A stretch of DNA of 64,000 nt from Microseira sp041929235 (GTDB taxonomy: Bacteria > Cyanobacteriota > Cyanobacteriia > Cyanobacteriales > Aerosakkonemataceae), in contig NZ_JBHFNP010000361.1 in assembly GCF_041929235.1 (NCBI RefSeq), forward strand, positions 76,421 to 140,420. Reading direction: 5' to 3'. Under the pieces are notes generated by a model, which did no database searches, was not told where the DNA came from, and worked only from the letters and a program-made list of their open reading frames with translations. Positions 50,521 through 58,795 of the stretch are shown here, piece by piece; the first letter of the stretch is position 1, and each line of letters begins with the position of its first letter. The position numbers and the translations under genes were made by a program.

Positions 50521-51993
50521 ATGAACTTATTTTTACTCCTAGTACTGGGACTGGTTACCTACTTCATTGTGCAGCGCAGCGTCGCCAGCATCACAAAAAC
50601 ACCCGTGTGGATATTGTGGCTGGTGATGATGACACCCGCATTTATTTGGAGTGGCTGGATTTGGATTTACGGCAAAGAGCCGCCTTTGGTACTGTTGCTC
50701 GGCCCGTTTATCATTTGTCCGATATTGTACTGGTGGCTGATTCATTTGGGGCGTCGGGAACTAACCCCAGAGGAAGCTAAGACAACAGATTCCCCAGTTG
50801 CGGCGCAAACTCTCAACGGGGATGCCCAAAAGCAAACGGTGCGCGCGCTAACCTCTGAAGAAGAAGCGACCCTGCGCAATTGTTTTCCTTGGTCGATTTA
50901 TTACCTGCAAAATCTGGAGTATCGACCCCAAGCGGTGATTTGCCGAGGCAGTCTGCGTTCCAATCCAGAGGTGGCTTACAAGACAATCAAGCAGAATATT
51001 GAAGCACAGTTTAGCGATCGCTTCTATATTCTGTTTCAAGAAGACTTCACCGGCAAACCCTTCTTCGCCCTAGTCCCCAACCCCCAAGCACATCGCGAGG
51101 CAAAACGCAACAGCGAATCCCTGACGCGACCAGGTTTGGCTTTGGCACTGCTGCTGGTAACTTTATTTACCACCACCATTATTGGTGCTGAGATCGCCAA
51201 TGTCACCGAAGCAGCGGTGAAATCTAACCCAGGTGCCTTGCTGCAAGGACTACCCTATGCTTTATCTTTAATGACGATTCTGGGCATCCACGAATTAGGC
51301 CATTATCTCGCCGCCCGACGCTATAAAATTCGCACGACGCTGCCTTATTTTATACCCGTACCGTTTTTCTTGGGGACGTTTGGGGCGTTTATCCAGATGC
51401 GGAGTCCCGTACCCAATCGTAAAGCTTTGTTTGATGTAGCGATCGCCGGCCCCCTAGCAGGCTTTATCGTCACAATACCCTTGTTGATTTGGGGCTTAGC
51501 CAATTCCAGCGTCGTTCCTCTGTCTGATAAGTCAGGCATGTTAAATTTCGATTCGTTTAACCCCAGGTTTTCCCTATTGATGACCCTGTTGAGTCAGCTA
51601 ACCTTGGGCAGCGCTTTGACTTCCAACATGGCGATAGACCTCCATCCCGTGGCGGTAGCTGGCTACTTGGGCATCATCGTCACGGCATTGAATTTGATGC
51701 CGGTGGGACAACTCGACGGGGGTCACATCATCCACGCCATGTTGGGACAACAAGCTGCGATCGCAATTGGTCAAGTGGCGCGGTTGTTGCTACTGGGATG
51801 GTCGCTGGTGCAGCCTGGGTTTTTACTGTGGGCAATTCTATTATTTTTGATGCCGGTTAACGATGAACCCGCACTCAACGATGTCTCCGCACTCGACAAC
51901 CAGCGCGACTTCTGGGGACTGTTGGCAATTGCGTTGTTGATCGCGATGATCTTGCCCATGCCTCCGATGCTGAGACGAATGTTGGGGATTTGA
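50521..51993 (+). CDS. Site-2 protease family metalloprotease (M50)
   Basis: A 490-residue membrane metalloprotease of the S2P/EGY type found in cyanobacteria and chloroplasts. It has N-terminal helices (NLFLLLVLGLVTYFIVQ and VWILWLVMMTPAFIW), then a soluble region (about 85-195) with a domain seen in EGY proteins, then about seven helices. The zinc site is TILGIHELGHYLAARRYKIR (HELGH), and the third ligand motif is LNLMPVGQLDGGHIIHAMLG. The ATG at 50521 is chosen since the longer frame runs back through the divergent MBL gene. A tRNA-Arg follows 54 bp downstream. Confidence 0.92.
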   Translation: MNLFLLLVLGLVTYFIVQRSVASITKTPVWILWLVMMTPAFIWSGWIWIYGKEPPLVLLLGPFIICPILYWWLIHLGRRELTPEEAKTTDSPVAAQTLNGDAQKQTVRALTSEEEATLRNCFPWSIYYLQNLEYRPQAVICRGSLRSNPEVAYKTIKQNIEAQFSDRFYILFQEDFTGKPFFALVPNPQAHREAKRNSESLTRPGLALALLLVTLFTTTIIGAEIANVTEAAVKSNPGALLQGLPYALSLMTILGIHELGHYLAARRYKIRTTLPYFIPVPFFLGTFGAFIQMRSPVPNRKALFDVAIAGPLAGFIVTIPLLIWGLANSSVVPLSDKSGMLNFDSFNPRFSLLMTLLSQLTLGSALTSNMAIDLHPVAVAGYLGIIVTALNLMPVGQLDGGHIIHAMLGQQAAIAIGQVARLLLLGWSLVQPGFLLWAILLFLMPVNDEPALNDVSALDNQRDFWGLLAIALLIAMILPMPPMLRRMLGI

Positions 51994-52047
51994 GATGGTT
52001 GTGGAGTTGGGTTTAGCGATCGCCAATGCTATAATTTCTAGAAGTAA

Positions 52048-52120
52048 GGGCACGTAGCTCAGTGGATAGAGCACCAGATTCCGGTTCTGGGTGTCGGGGG
52101 TTCAAATCCCTCCGTGCTCG
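52048..52120 (+). tRNA. tRNA-Arg (anticodon CCG)
   Basis: A 73-nt cloverleaf is visible: acceptor GGGCACG/CGTGCTC, D-loop AGCTCAGTGGATAGAGC, anticodon stem-loop CCAGATTCCGGTTCTGG with anticodon CCG (decodes CGG), and TPsiC arm GGGGGTTCAAATCCC. CCA is not encoded. It carries a weak GT pair in the acceptor. It forms the left boundary of the integrative element that follows. Confidence 0.95.
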
Positions 52121-52126
52121 TTAACT

Positions 52127-52160
52127 AACCCTTGTCAGTCCAAGGGTTTTGTCGTTTTTG
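52127..52160 (+). terminator. Rho-independent terminator after tRNA-Arg
   Basis: The inverted repeat AACCCTTG-TCAGTC-CAAGGGTT is followed by TTGTCGTTTTT, 7 bp after the tRNA end. It probably ends the tRNA transcript and lies in the attachment region. Confidence 0.75.
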
Positions 52161-52184
52161 GGCTGGTGCGCTGCGGGGTGGTTT

Positions 52185-52225
52185 TTGACGTGCTTTGACG
52201 TGCAGTTGACGTGCAGTTGACGTGC
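52185..52225. promoter_or_regulatory. Four phased TTGACGTGC repeats near the att region
   Basis: TTGACGTGC occurs at 52185, 52195, 52206 and 52217 (steps 10, 11 and 11), about one helical turn apart. The array lies between the tRNA and the 3' end of the integrase, as arm-type integrase or excisionase sites do. The core attachment site is probably the tRNA 3' end. Confidence 0.65.
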
Positions 52226-52228
52226 AAA

Positions 52229-53332
52229 TTATTCCGGTACAGTTGCTTCGTTGATGACCCCGGCATAGTGACGCCAAATTGTGTCAGGCGAGTTGCCCAC
52301 CCATTGAGCCACTTGGGTAACTCTGATTCCTGCTTCCAAGCAGGAAGAGATAAACGTATGCCCCGTGTGGTAGACCGAGCGGTACTGAATTGGTAGCTGG
52401 CCTAAAATACTTTTCCACGCCCTGTTCAGAAAATTATGCCCATCAATTGGTAGGCCGCTTGGAGAAGGAAAGACCAAAGTGTCAGGAGTACATTCTGTTG
52501 GCTTAATTGTTTTAAGCAGCGATCGCAGTGTTTCGTTGATGGGAAATTTACGGATCTTGCCGGTCTTTGTCCTGGGAGACCTTTTGCCACAAACAAACGC
52601 CTCGTTAAAAGTAATAACTGACAGATTGGGACTAACATGCTTCCATTGAAGTCCGATCGCCTCGCTGGTTCGACATCCGGTTAAGAATAAAAACCGAACA
52701 AATGAGGTGTAGTAGGAATAACAAGGATCGGCCTCAAATGTTGAGACAATCAACTCCTTTTCTTCTGGGCTAAATGGGTTGACTTGGCTTGTTTTCTTGC
52801 CGCCGCTAACCTTAGGTAAGTTATCGAAAGGGTTGAAGGTAATCATTTCTTCCTCCAGCGCCCAACGGCAACATGCGGCAAGGTACATCCAAATCTTTTT
52901 GGCTACTTTTGGAGTCGTTGACTGAATTAAGTATCTGCGGATTTGACGCGCGTCTTGTAACTGTTGGGAAGGGAGTTTATTAATGTGAAGTTCAACCCAC
53001 TTAAATTCTTTTTATAGGGTGCTATGAGCGAGAAACTTTGATTTATAAAAAGTGTATTTCTGCCATATCTCGCTCAAGCTAGGAGAATTATCATTTGGTG
53101 GGTGTGGGCGATACCTCTCCAATGTGAAATCGAATCGATTGAAGGCAATGTCAGAGGCGATCGCTTGTGCCTTATCTTGGGCCGCCCGTTGGTTTGTGGG
53201 TGTGTCAGCTAGCCCAAGGTAGAGATATTTCTGTTGGCCTCCAAATAAGTGCCGGGGTAACTGAAGGCGAAGCATTCCTCTGTGGCTTGACACTACCACT
53301 GTGCCTTTTTTTGCCTTCATGATCAGCGCCAT
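52229..53332 (-). pseudogene. Tyrosine recombinase (integrase), interrupted
   Basis: Two in-frame parts form one phage-type integrase. The N-terminal part (53015-53332) includes MLRLQLPRHLFGGQQKYLYL and DTPTNQRAAQDKAQAIASDI. A TAA at 53012-53014 interrupts it, then the frame continues KEFKWVELHINKLPSQQLQD and the catalytic domain (MYLAACCRWALEEEMITFNP, GCRTSEAIGLQWKH with the first Arg, TIWRHYAGV with the Tyr). The HxxR box reads YHTGHTFISSCLEAGI, with Gly in the place of Arg. The stop plus the missing Arg argue for an inactive enzyme. Confidence 0.85.
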
Positions 53333-53430
53333 CTTGGACGTTTAACAGAATGTAATGCTTGCCACTGTAGGCAACCAAGCTTATTGAATTTGCCGTGCCA
53401 AATCCAATATTGACACAAAACTCCATTCAT
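53323..53430 (-). CDS. 35-residue protein coupled to integrase
   Basis: A tiny gene, MNGVLCQYWIWHGKFNKL then CLQWQALHSVKRPRWR. Its ATG overlaps the stop of the previous gene (TAATG), with AGGAG 10 bp ahead. Its own stop overlaps the integrase start by 10 bp. The Trp/Cys-rich basic tail suggests a small DNA-associated protein, perhaps an excisionase-like helper, but no family is recognised. Confidence 0.65.
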   Translation of the reverse strand: MNGVLCQYWIWHGKFNKLGCLQWQALHSVKRPRWR

Positions 53431-53597
53431 TATTTCTCGCTCCTGTAAGGCTTCTTTGGGCAAGAGACAATCCCTATTTTCAGATCGAAGGTGTCGTATT
53501 TTGAGCGACAACTTAACCAGAAGACTTGGGCAGGATTGACAAGGGACTTGATTTCTTTAATCGCCTTTTTCAAGGCTACTGCTTCGTGTTTGAGCAT
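53430..53597 (-). CDS. 55-residue protein coupled to replication gene
   Basis: A small gene, MLKHEAVALKKAIKEIKSLV then NPAQVFWLSCRSKYDTFDLK, with GGAGG at normal distance before the ATG. The start lies within the last 22 bp of the replication gene and its stop is shared with the next ATG (TAATG). A helical basic N-terminus is followed by a short beta-like part. Its function is unknown; it is part of the rep-int operon. Confidence 0.65.
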   Translation of the reverse strand: MLKHEAVALKKAIKEIKSLVNPAQVFWLSCRSKYDTFDLKIGIVSCPKKPYRSEK

Positions 53598-56500
53598 ATT
53601 TCTACTGCCTCCAAGTTGAAAACTTGAATCCCAAGACTTGTCTCGCATTCAACCAAGAATTTATCGTTGATTTTGGCCTGGCGAATTACTCTCCCCCTAC
53701 GTCTGGCGAATCCTACGTGAGACGGGTGCTTTAATGCTTTCAGTTCATCGCCAGGTTGGATTTTTGAAAATAGCTGCTGGGCGATAACCTTTGGGTCTTG
53801 TTCTGGAGCTAGGGGTTTGAGATGCTCCAAGTGAAGGACACCTTCACTTGTATCGTTGTCGTAAACAACGATAAAGCTGTGATTTTTATCTTCCTTAATT
53901 GTTAATGAAACGCCATTTAAGTTTTGGCATCGTTCGCCTACCTTTGGTCTCCATGTGTCTGGTGTCGAAAGATCTGGCCCTTCTGCTGTCGGTTTCCAAT
54001 CCCACAATCCTTGGTATCCCCTCGCTGGAATTGGTATTTCTAGGCGCCGAACATTTTCCAGCTTCCAAGCAAATCTTCCCGGTTTCCAGTCACCGCACAA
54101 TAGCTCTGTCTCTGATTGTTCGGCAATTAGTTCTGGGGTCATTTCAATACAGTCAACCAGGTCGGCGATCGCCACTATAACCCCCATCGGTAAATCTCTT
54201 ACGTTGCCGATTAATTCCAACAGCTCTGTCGAACAGTTTGCTGTGGCTTTTCCTGCATGAATTGCTATTTTCCCTCGGTAATCAGTACTCCAGCCTCTAG
54301 TTTCGTAGTGCTTATGCCGCCCGACGAGGCTAGCCCAGGGTTGGTGAAGAGTAATCGCCTTGATGTCTATTGGTTTTTCTGAGTCATTACCTTGAACCTT
54401 GAGAAATTCAACTACCTCGTCATCTTCTTCACCGTTGTCCCAGCTAACAACCGTTGTCCACTGAATAAATGGTCTCTTTGGACTGCCTCTAAAGTTTGGC
54501 TCTAACCGAATTATCTTGCCAACTTTTTGGTCGGAATGAAGGCTTTGCACCCGATCGCCTACCTTCACCTCTTGCCCCAGTCCGTCTGTGGGTTTGGCGG
54601 TTAGCTCTTTAAAAGCCTCCCGCTCGTGCGGTAACAGCGCTTGCCACACTTTTTCCTTGCCAGGATTTTCGGCAAAGTAAGCCAAGAATGATTCCTGCGT
54701 GGATATTGCTGCTTCTGGATGGGCGATCGCATATCGAATCAATCCCGCGAAATCCTCAACATCGGCGTCGGTTAGTTGCGGCGATCGCTCAACCTCATTG
54801 TTAAGTTCTGTAACAGTTGATCCGCTTGATCCGCAACCCGGATCAACGTGAAACTCGCTCTGTGTATGAGTTGATCCGCTTGATCCGGTTGATCCGTGTT
54901 TTTTTGAATTTGAGCTTGTTGTCTGTAAACTCAAAAAATGCGGCTCAACCGGATCAACCGGATCAACGCTGACAGGGTAAGGGTTTTGGCCTGATCCGCA
55001 ATCCGGATCAAGCGGATCAGATGTTCGTTGTGATACAGAATTCCCCTGGTTTGGTAAAGAAATGTTAAAGTTGCCCAGTACTGTCAAGCCTTTATCTTCA
55101 CCCTCATCGTTGTCGGTTGAGTTGTAGGCCGATGAAGTCAGTTCGCCGACGAAGTAAACGGCTCGCTGCCTGTAGCCCTGAAACGATTCAATCAACCCTT
55201 TAGACAGACCAAAGCCTAATTCTTTCCGAACGGTACCATCGTTAATTCCGGTATGTTCGGACAGCTCGGCTGCTTCAAAGCCAACACCCCGATTTGTCTT
55301 GAGGAATTGATAGAGTTTTTGAAAACTTGGGCGGGCAGACAAGTCGTTGAACTCTTCCTCACCATCCTCAGATCTACTGATTTCACCAACCATCGACCAG
55401 GAGTATGTTTCGGAATCAAACTCTAGTCGGTAGCTACAGGGAGTAGCCATAAATCTACTTTTCTGGACGGTCAAGTTGATTCCTGATGGCTTCGCTTCTT
55501 CTAATGCCCAGACTTGATCGGCGGCATTATAAATAGCTGTCGTGCCACGGATCTTGCCGTCCCAACCTGAGTGATGCAGTACCAAGAAAGAGCAATTGTG
55601 TTTGTTTCCTATCTCCCGCAGCCGTGCAAGTGGTCGGGCATATTCCTGGTCGTTTTCTCGGTAGATCAGTGAAGAGGAAACCGTCGACAAACAGTCGATG
55701 ACCACCAGATCGTAGTTGTATTGCTTGAGTTCTTCCTCTAGAATGTGGTATTCCTCTATCCCCCACTTGTCGATAATTCTTTGGCGTTCTCGAACGTGAG
55801 GATCGAGCTTGAAAAATCCTTGCCGGTCGAGAAACCTAGTCGTTACTGTAGGGCCTTGGTCTGTTTGAATCCACAGTATTTTTAAGGGCTTATTTACGTC
55901 GTAGCCACACCAAGAATTGCCACTAATCAATGCCTTGGAGATTGTTAGGAGTAAGCTTGTTTTACCAACGCCGCCTTTACTGTGAACCACGGTGATGGTT
56001 GAGCCAGGAATCCATCCATCCAGTAGCCACTTGATGGATTTACCACCAAACATTTCTAGGTATTCGTCTATAGAGAACGACCTGGATTTTTGGGAAATCT
56101 GCAACCATTTGGCGTGAAAATCAAAAAATTCTTTTTCTGAGCGCATATCCCAGCGCTTCATCAGGTTTTTGATTTCCAGTTTGTACTTGAAGGGGTTTTT
56201 TGATTTGATAGCTTCAATCTTCTCTATTTCTCTGGTTAGCTGTTTAAGTTGAATCTCACTTTCGGATTGTTGGTATTGACTGAAAGGGGTGCTGCGTAAA
56301 TCTGTAATCGCATGGGTTTGGAATTCAGCTTCTTCCAGGATTTCTGGAAGTTCCCAGTAAGATCTACTGGCTAAGTCTGTAAGATTGCAGCCGGTAAGCA
56401 CTAGCTTGCGCCGCATGTATTTATCCATCACCAGGCCTGCATACTGGTCGATGTTAACGGCAGAGACGGTGCGATCAACCAGCTGTACTAATTTGTTAGT

Positions 56501-56785
56501 GCCGCCCACTTTCTCTAAGGTGTTGTGGTCGGCAAGCCAGGTGGTAACGGTCATTAAATCGGTCGGTCTACCTTGGCTGTGTAAATTGACAGCCGCCCGG
56601 TAAATTATTTTGTGACTTTCTACGGAAAAAGCCTCTGCTGACAAGCCATCTACTAGCCTTTCAATAGCTTCTGGATCTAGCAAGATGCCTCCCAAGATAG
56701 CTTGTTCTGCTTCTACGTTTACCAGTTTCAGCAGAAGTTGATCTATGTAGTCATTTGTGATGGTTCTTTGGAATGCGGCTACCAT
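53576..56785 (-). CDS. Replication protein: DnaB-N, RepA-like ATPase, ASCH
   Basis: A 1069-residue multi-domain protein. Residues about 20-130 match the DnaB N-terminal domain (NVEAEQAILGGILLDPEAIE, then TVTTWLADHNTLEKVGGT). Residues about 240-440 form a RepA/AAA_25-type ATPase with Walker A VVHSKGGVGKTSLLL (about 266-280) and Walker B YDLVVIDCLST (about 357-367). A winged-helix-like part follows (about 490-545). A low-complexity Pro/Gly/Ser/Asp linker (about 575-665) precedes an ASCH domain at about 805-932 (KAITLHQPWASLVGRHKHYE, then RGYQGLWDW). Another charged domain (about 940-1069) ends the protein. A DnaB-like helicase/RepA with ASCH is unusual. Confidence 0.85.
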   Translation of the reverse strand: MVAAFQRTITNDYIDQLLLKLVNVEAEQAILGGILLDPEAIERLVDGLSAEAFSVESHKIIYRAAVNLHSQGRPTDLMTVTTWLADHNTLEKVGGTNKLVQLVDRTVSAVNIDQYAGLVMDKYMRRKLVLTGCNLTDLASRSYWELPEILEEAEFQTHAITDLRSTPFSQYQQSESEIQLKQLTREIEKIEAIKSKNPFKYKLEIKNLMKRWDMRSEKEFFDFHAKWLQISQKSRSFSIDEYLEMFGGKSIKWLLDGWIPGSTITVVHSKGGVGKTSLLLTISKALISGNSWCGYDVNKPLKILWIQTDQGPTVTTRFLDRQGFFKLDPHVRERQRIIDKWGIEEYHILEEELKQYNYDLVVIDCLSTVSSSLIYRENDQEYARPLARLREIGNKHNCSFLVLHHSGWDGKIRGTTAIYNAADQVWALEEAKPSGINLTVQKSRFMATPCSYRLEFDSETYSWSMVGEISRSEDGEEEFNDLSARPSFQKLYQFLKTNRGVGFEAAELSEHTGINDGTVRKELGFGLSKGLIESFQGYRQRAVYFVGELTSSAYNSTDNDEGEDKGLTVLGNFNISLPNQGNSVSQRTSDPLDPDCGSGQNPYPVSVDPVDPVEPHFLSLQTTSSNSKKHGSTGSSGSTHTQSEFHVDPGCGSSGSTVTELNNEVERSPQLTDADVEDFAGLIRYAIAHPEAAISTQESFLAYFAENPGKEKVWQALLPHEREAFKELTAKPTDGLGQEVKVGDRVQSLHSDQKVGKIIRLEPNFRGSPKRPFIQWTTVVSWDNGEEDDEVVEFLKVQGNDSEKPIDIKAITLHQPWASLVGRHKHYETRGWSTDYRGKIAIHAGKATANCSTELLELIGNVRDLPMGVIVAIADLVDCIEMTPELIAEQSETELLCGDWKPGRFAWKLENVRRLEIPIPARGYQGLWDWKPTAEGPDLSTPDTWRPKVGERCQNLNGVSLTIKEDKNHSFIVVYDNDTSEGVLHLEHLKPLAPEQDPKVIAQQLFSKIQPGDELKALKHPSHVGFARRRGRVIRQAKINDKFLVECETSLGIQVFNLEAVEICSNTKQ
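54817..55020. repeat. Iteron-like TTGATCCG array inside the rep gene
   Basis: Nine exact TTGATCCG or CGGATCAA octamers (at 54817, 54826, 54839, 54871, 54880, 54889, 54950, 54959 and 55004) plus two one-mismatch forms (54991, 55013) lie in about 200 bp, in both orientations. Neighbouring copies in one orientation are often 9 bp apart. They encode the Gly-Ser-Thr and Asp-Pro-Val repeats of the linker of the 1069-residue protein. Confidence 0.85.
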
Positions 56786-57030
56786 TGCTGTTGACCTCCA
56801 TTTTTGACTTCTCCGTAGAGGCTATTAAGGTCAGTTGCGAATGAGCCAAGCATGAAGTATCGTCTCAGTATTTCGGCTTCTTGTCTCTCGAACAGGTAGA
56901 ATTCACCATTAGATAAACTAACCAAAACCCCTGCGTTGTTTTCGTCACAAAAGTTGAGATTTATTGATACAATTTGAGCAGGACTGATTATCGTGCTTCC
57001 CAACTTTAAGAAGCTTTCTTTGAAGCTCAT
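56779..57030 (-). CDS. Small hypothetical protein before replication gene
   Basis: An 83-residue protein: MSFKESFLKLGSTIISPAQI, then VSINLNFCDENNAGVLVSLS, then FERQEAEILRRYFMLGSF. TAGGAGAG lies 6 bp before the ATG. Its stop overlaps the replication gene start by 7 bp, so the two are coupled. The beta-rich middle and helical end fit a small regulatory or adaptor protein. No family is recognised. Confidence 0.65.
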   Translation of the reverse strand: MSFKESFLKLGSTIISPAQIVSINLNFCDENNAGVLVSLSNGEFYLFERQEAEILRRYFMLGSFATDLNSLYGEVKNGGQQQW

Positions 57031-57064
57031 TTTTCTCTCCTAAATAGGGTTAATCTCTTGGTTA

Positions 57065-57097
57065 GTGGGTGCCGTCAGCCAGCACCCACTTTTTTTA
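57065..57097 (+). terminator. Hairpin with T-tract
   Basis: GTGGGTGC-CGTCAGCCA-GCACCCAC is followed by eight T residues on the + strand, at the 3' end of the 88-residue minus-strand gene. It can act as a terminator for + strand transcripts entering this region; on the minus strand the T-run is absent. Confidence 0.7.
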
Positions 57098-57361
57098 GAA
57101 TGGAATGTTGTCAACATCTCCCGTGTCTTCTGGAAGCCCGTAGTAGAGCCTGTACACTTGGTCTGGAACTTCTAAGTACACTTTTGGACAGAAGTGGAAG
57201 TCAAAGGTAATCGAGAACTCCAGGCTTCGTGGAGCTTTCCAGATAGTAAAATCTAGTTCTGCAAGGTGAATTTTTATCTGGCATTGGTATTCAGAAGTGA
57301 TTACTGCCCACCAGTAAATTCGCCATGCTTCGGCGCAATTATCAAAAAGCCGGTTGGTCAT
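57095..57361 (-). CDS. Small hypothetical protein
   Basis: An 88-residue protein, MTNRLFDNCAEAWRIYWWAV then LEFSITFDFHFCPKVYLEV and a terminal LPEDTGDVDNIPF. It is rich in Trp, Tyr and Phe with no recognised motif. The ATG overlaps the stop of the 221-residue gene (ATGA), so it is coupled. It belongs to the replication operon of the integrative element. Confidence 0.65.
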   Translation of the reverse strand: MTNRLFDNCAEAWRIYWWAVITSEYQCQIKIHLAELDFTIWKAPRSLEFSITFDFHFCPKVYLEVPDQVYRLYYGLPEDTGDVDNIPF

Positions 57362-58023
57362 ACCGACAGAAGTTGCTTCAAGATTTCAACGTAAGATTTC
57401 AACGATACTGTGGGGTCATATCGGTAACCGTTTTGCCAGTATTGACCGCTTTTGTGAACCGCATCTAACAGCACCCAATCGTCTTCTCTGTGGAGGGATT
57501 TTAGAGTCCAGTCCTTGAAACTCTCTTCATAAATTTCTAGGAACTTGTATCCCTCGTTGATTTTATAGTCTCCAACGTTGCCTAAGCACTGGAAAGCGCT
57601 TTCAGCTAGCGCCAAGATGTGTTTTGGCGATGGCGATCGCACTACCAACTCCTTCATCCAGGCGATCGCTTGCATCATCCGCTCGTACTTCTGCTGTTTA
57701 ATAGCTGCCATTCGATCGGCGAGAGATTTCGGATCTCCAGTCAACAATTCCTGGTAGCTTGGGAACTCATCTTCACAGCTTTTTAGATCGGTAAGCCACC
57801 TAGATCCGTCTTGTAGCGAAACAGTGACATAAAGGTAGGTGTCGGTATACCCAACCTTAATTTCCCACTCTCCGTGAGTGGTGACGGTTACTATGTCACA
57901 TTGGATGTCGTCGGTTCCTTGATAGAAGCCTTCTGCTTCTAGTGCGGCGATCGTAGCTAGTAAGGATGGACTTCTATCTTTAGACAGATTTTCTGTTTCC
58001 AGATTGTCGTATTGTTGTTGCAT
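57358..58023 (-). CDS. Hypothetical protein of the element's replication operon
   Basis: A 221-residue protein, apparently alpha+beta: SLLATIAALEAEGFYQGTDD, then IVTVTTHGEWEIKVGYTDTY, then RMAAIKQQKYERMMQAIAWM, and VSLKSYVEILKQLLSV at the end. AAAGGAAC lies 7 bp before the ATG. It overlaps the next gene by 4 bp and is the first clear gene of the minus-strand operon reaching to the integrase. No family is recognised. Confidence 0.65.
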   Translation of the reverse strand: MQQQYDNLETENLSKDRSPSLLATIAALEAEGFYQGTDDIQCDIVTVTTHGEWEIKVGYTDTYLYVTVSLQDGSRWLTDLKSCEDEFPSYQELLTGDPKSLADRMAAIKQQKYERMMQAIAWMKELVVRSPSPKHILALAESAFQCLGNVGDYKINEGYKFLEIYEESFKDWTLKSLHREDDWVLLDAVHKSGQYWQNGYRYDPTVSLKSYVEILKQLLSV

Positions 58024-58089
58024 CGTATTGTTCCTTTTGAAGGAATAGAAGGGGTATCTACTGTGGTAAGCTAGATGCCCTATTTTTTG

Positions 58090-58254
58090 TTAAGAAAGAG
58101 ACTTGATTCTGAAAATGTGAACTGTGCGATCGCAGTCATCAGTTATTCCCAGGATGAAGTTTTCGTCTTCCACAGAGACAAGGTAAGCACCTGGTTCCAA
58201 TGCTGCGGCGATCGCTTCATCTTCCGCTTTAATCTCTTCTGCCTTGGTCGAAAT
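58090..58254 (-). pseudogene. Small open frame without normal start codon
   Basis: A protein-like frame of about 55 codons, STKAEEIKAEDEAIAAALEP then GAYLVSVEDENFILGITDDC, ends in TAA at 58090. AAGGAGG lies just before GTACAGTACGTTATT, but no ATG, GTG or TTG follows at the right distance; ATT at 58252-58254 is the best candidate. It is either a start-codon mutation or a rare ATT start. Confidence 0.4.
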
Positions 58255-58426
58255 AACGTACTGTACCTCCTTGATTGTCTGAGTTTACGTGCGGATTATT
58301 TATGGCGCAGATCAGGCTGTAATTGCCGCATTCGATTAGCGCATCTGATTACCGCATTTGTTGGAAGATAGTGGGCAGGTCGGGCGATCCAAGTCAGACC
58401 TGCCCATTGTTGTTTCTCAGGAGTTG

Positions 58427-58461
58427 CGGTAAGCGCCAGCGATAAGTACTGGCGCTTACCG
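58427..58461. promoter_or_regulatory. 13-bp perfect inverted repeat before HTH gene
   Basis: CGGTAAGCGCCAG and its complement flank a 9-nt spacer. A TATAAT box (58473-58478) and the HTH gene start (58479) follow directly. The dyad has no T-tract, so an operator for the HTH protein is likelier than a terminator. Confidence 0.7.
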
Positions 58462-58478
58462 TAATATTGTTCTATAAT

Positions 58479-58727
58479 ATGACACAAGACCAAAAAAGCA
58501 CAAGCGATCTACTAACACCCATGACTCTCCGTAAACGTGCTGGATTAACTCAGCGACAAGTAGCGCAAGCTCTTGATATCAGGGAGCAGACTGTTAGTGC
58601 ATGGGAAAGAGGCGGCATTCCACATCTCCCACCATCCAAGATCAAGCGAATGTGTGAGATTTACCAATGCACTATCGATGAGCTGATAGAAGCCTTTGAA
58701 GCTCGTCCTTCTGCCTACAGTGGTTAA
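58479..58727 (+). CDS. Helix-turn-helix (XRE) repressor-like protein
   Basis: An 82-residue single HTH_XRE domain: MTLRKRAGLTQRQVAQALDI, then REQTVSAWERGGIPHLPPSK, then IKRMCEIYQCTIDELIEAF. It is preceded by a TATAAT sequence abutting the ATG, so a leaderless transcript or a start at the in-frame ATG at 58521 is possible. It is divergent from the replication operon and near a 13-bp dyad, as a control gene of the element would be. Confidence 0.88.
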   Translation: MTQDQKSTSDLLTPMTLRKRAGLTQRQVAQALDIREQTVSAWERGGIPHLPPSKIKRMCEIYQCTIDELIEAFEARPSAYSG

Positions 58728-58795
58728 AAACCGGGACACAATCATGCCCCGGTTCCGAACCTAGAAAGTCAAACCATTCTCAACTAGCAGCTGTA

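Noticed and set aside
20789..53014. Recoded TAA stop codons as an explanation for three interrupted genes
   Set aside because: Most genes in the window end in TAA normally, so reassignment is not plausible; separate mutations explain the interruptions better.
53899..54260. + strand frames opposite the rep gene
   Set aside because: They lie over the ASCH-coding part of the replication gene and show no family features.
58075..58371. 98-residue + strand frame
   Set aside because: It runs opposite a better protein-like minus-strand frame and has no motif; most of it looks like a shadow.
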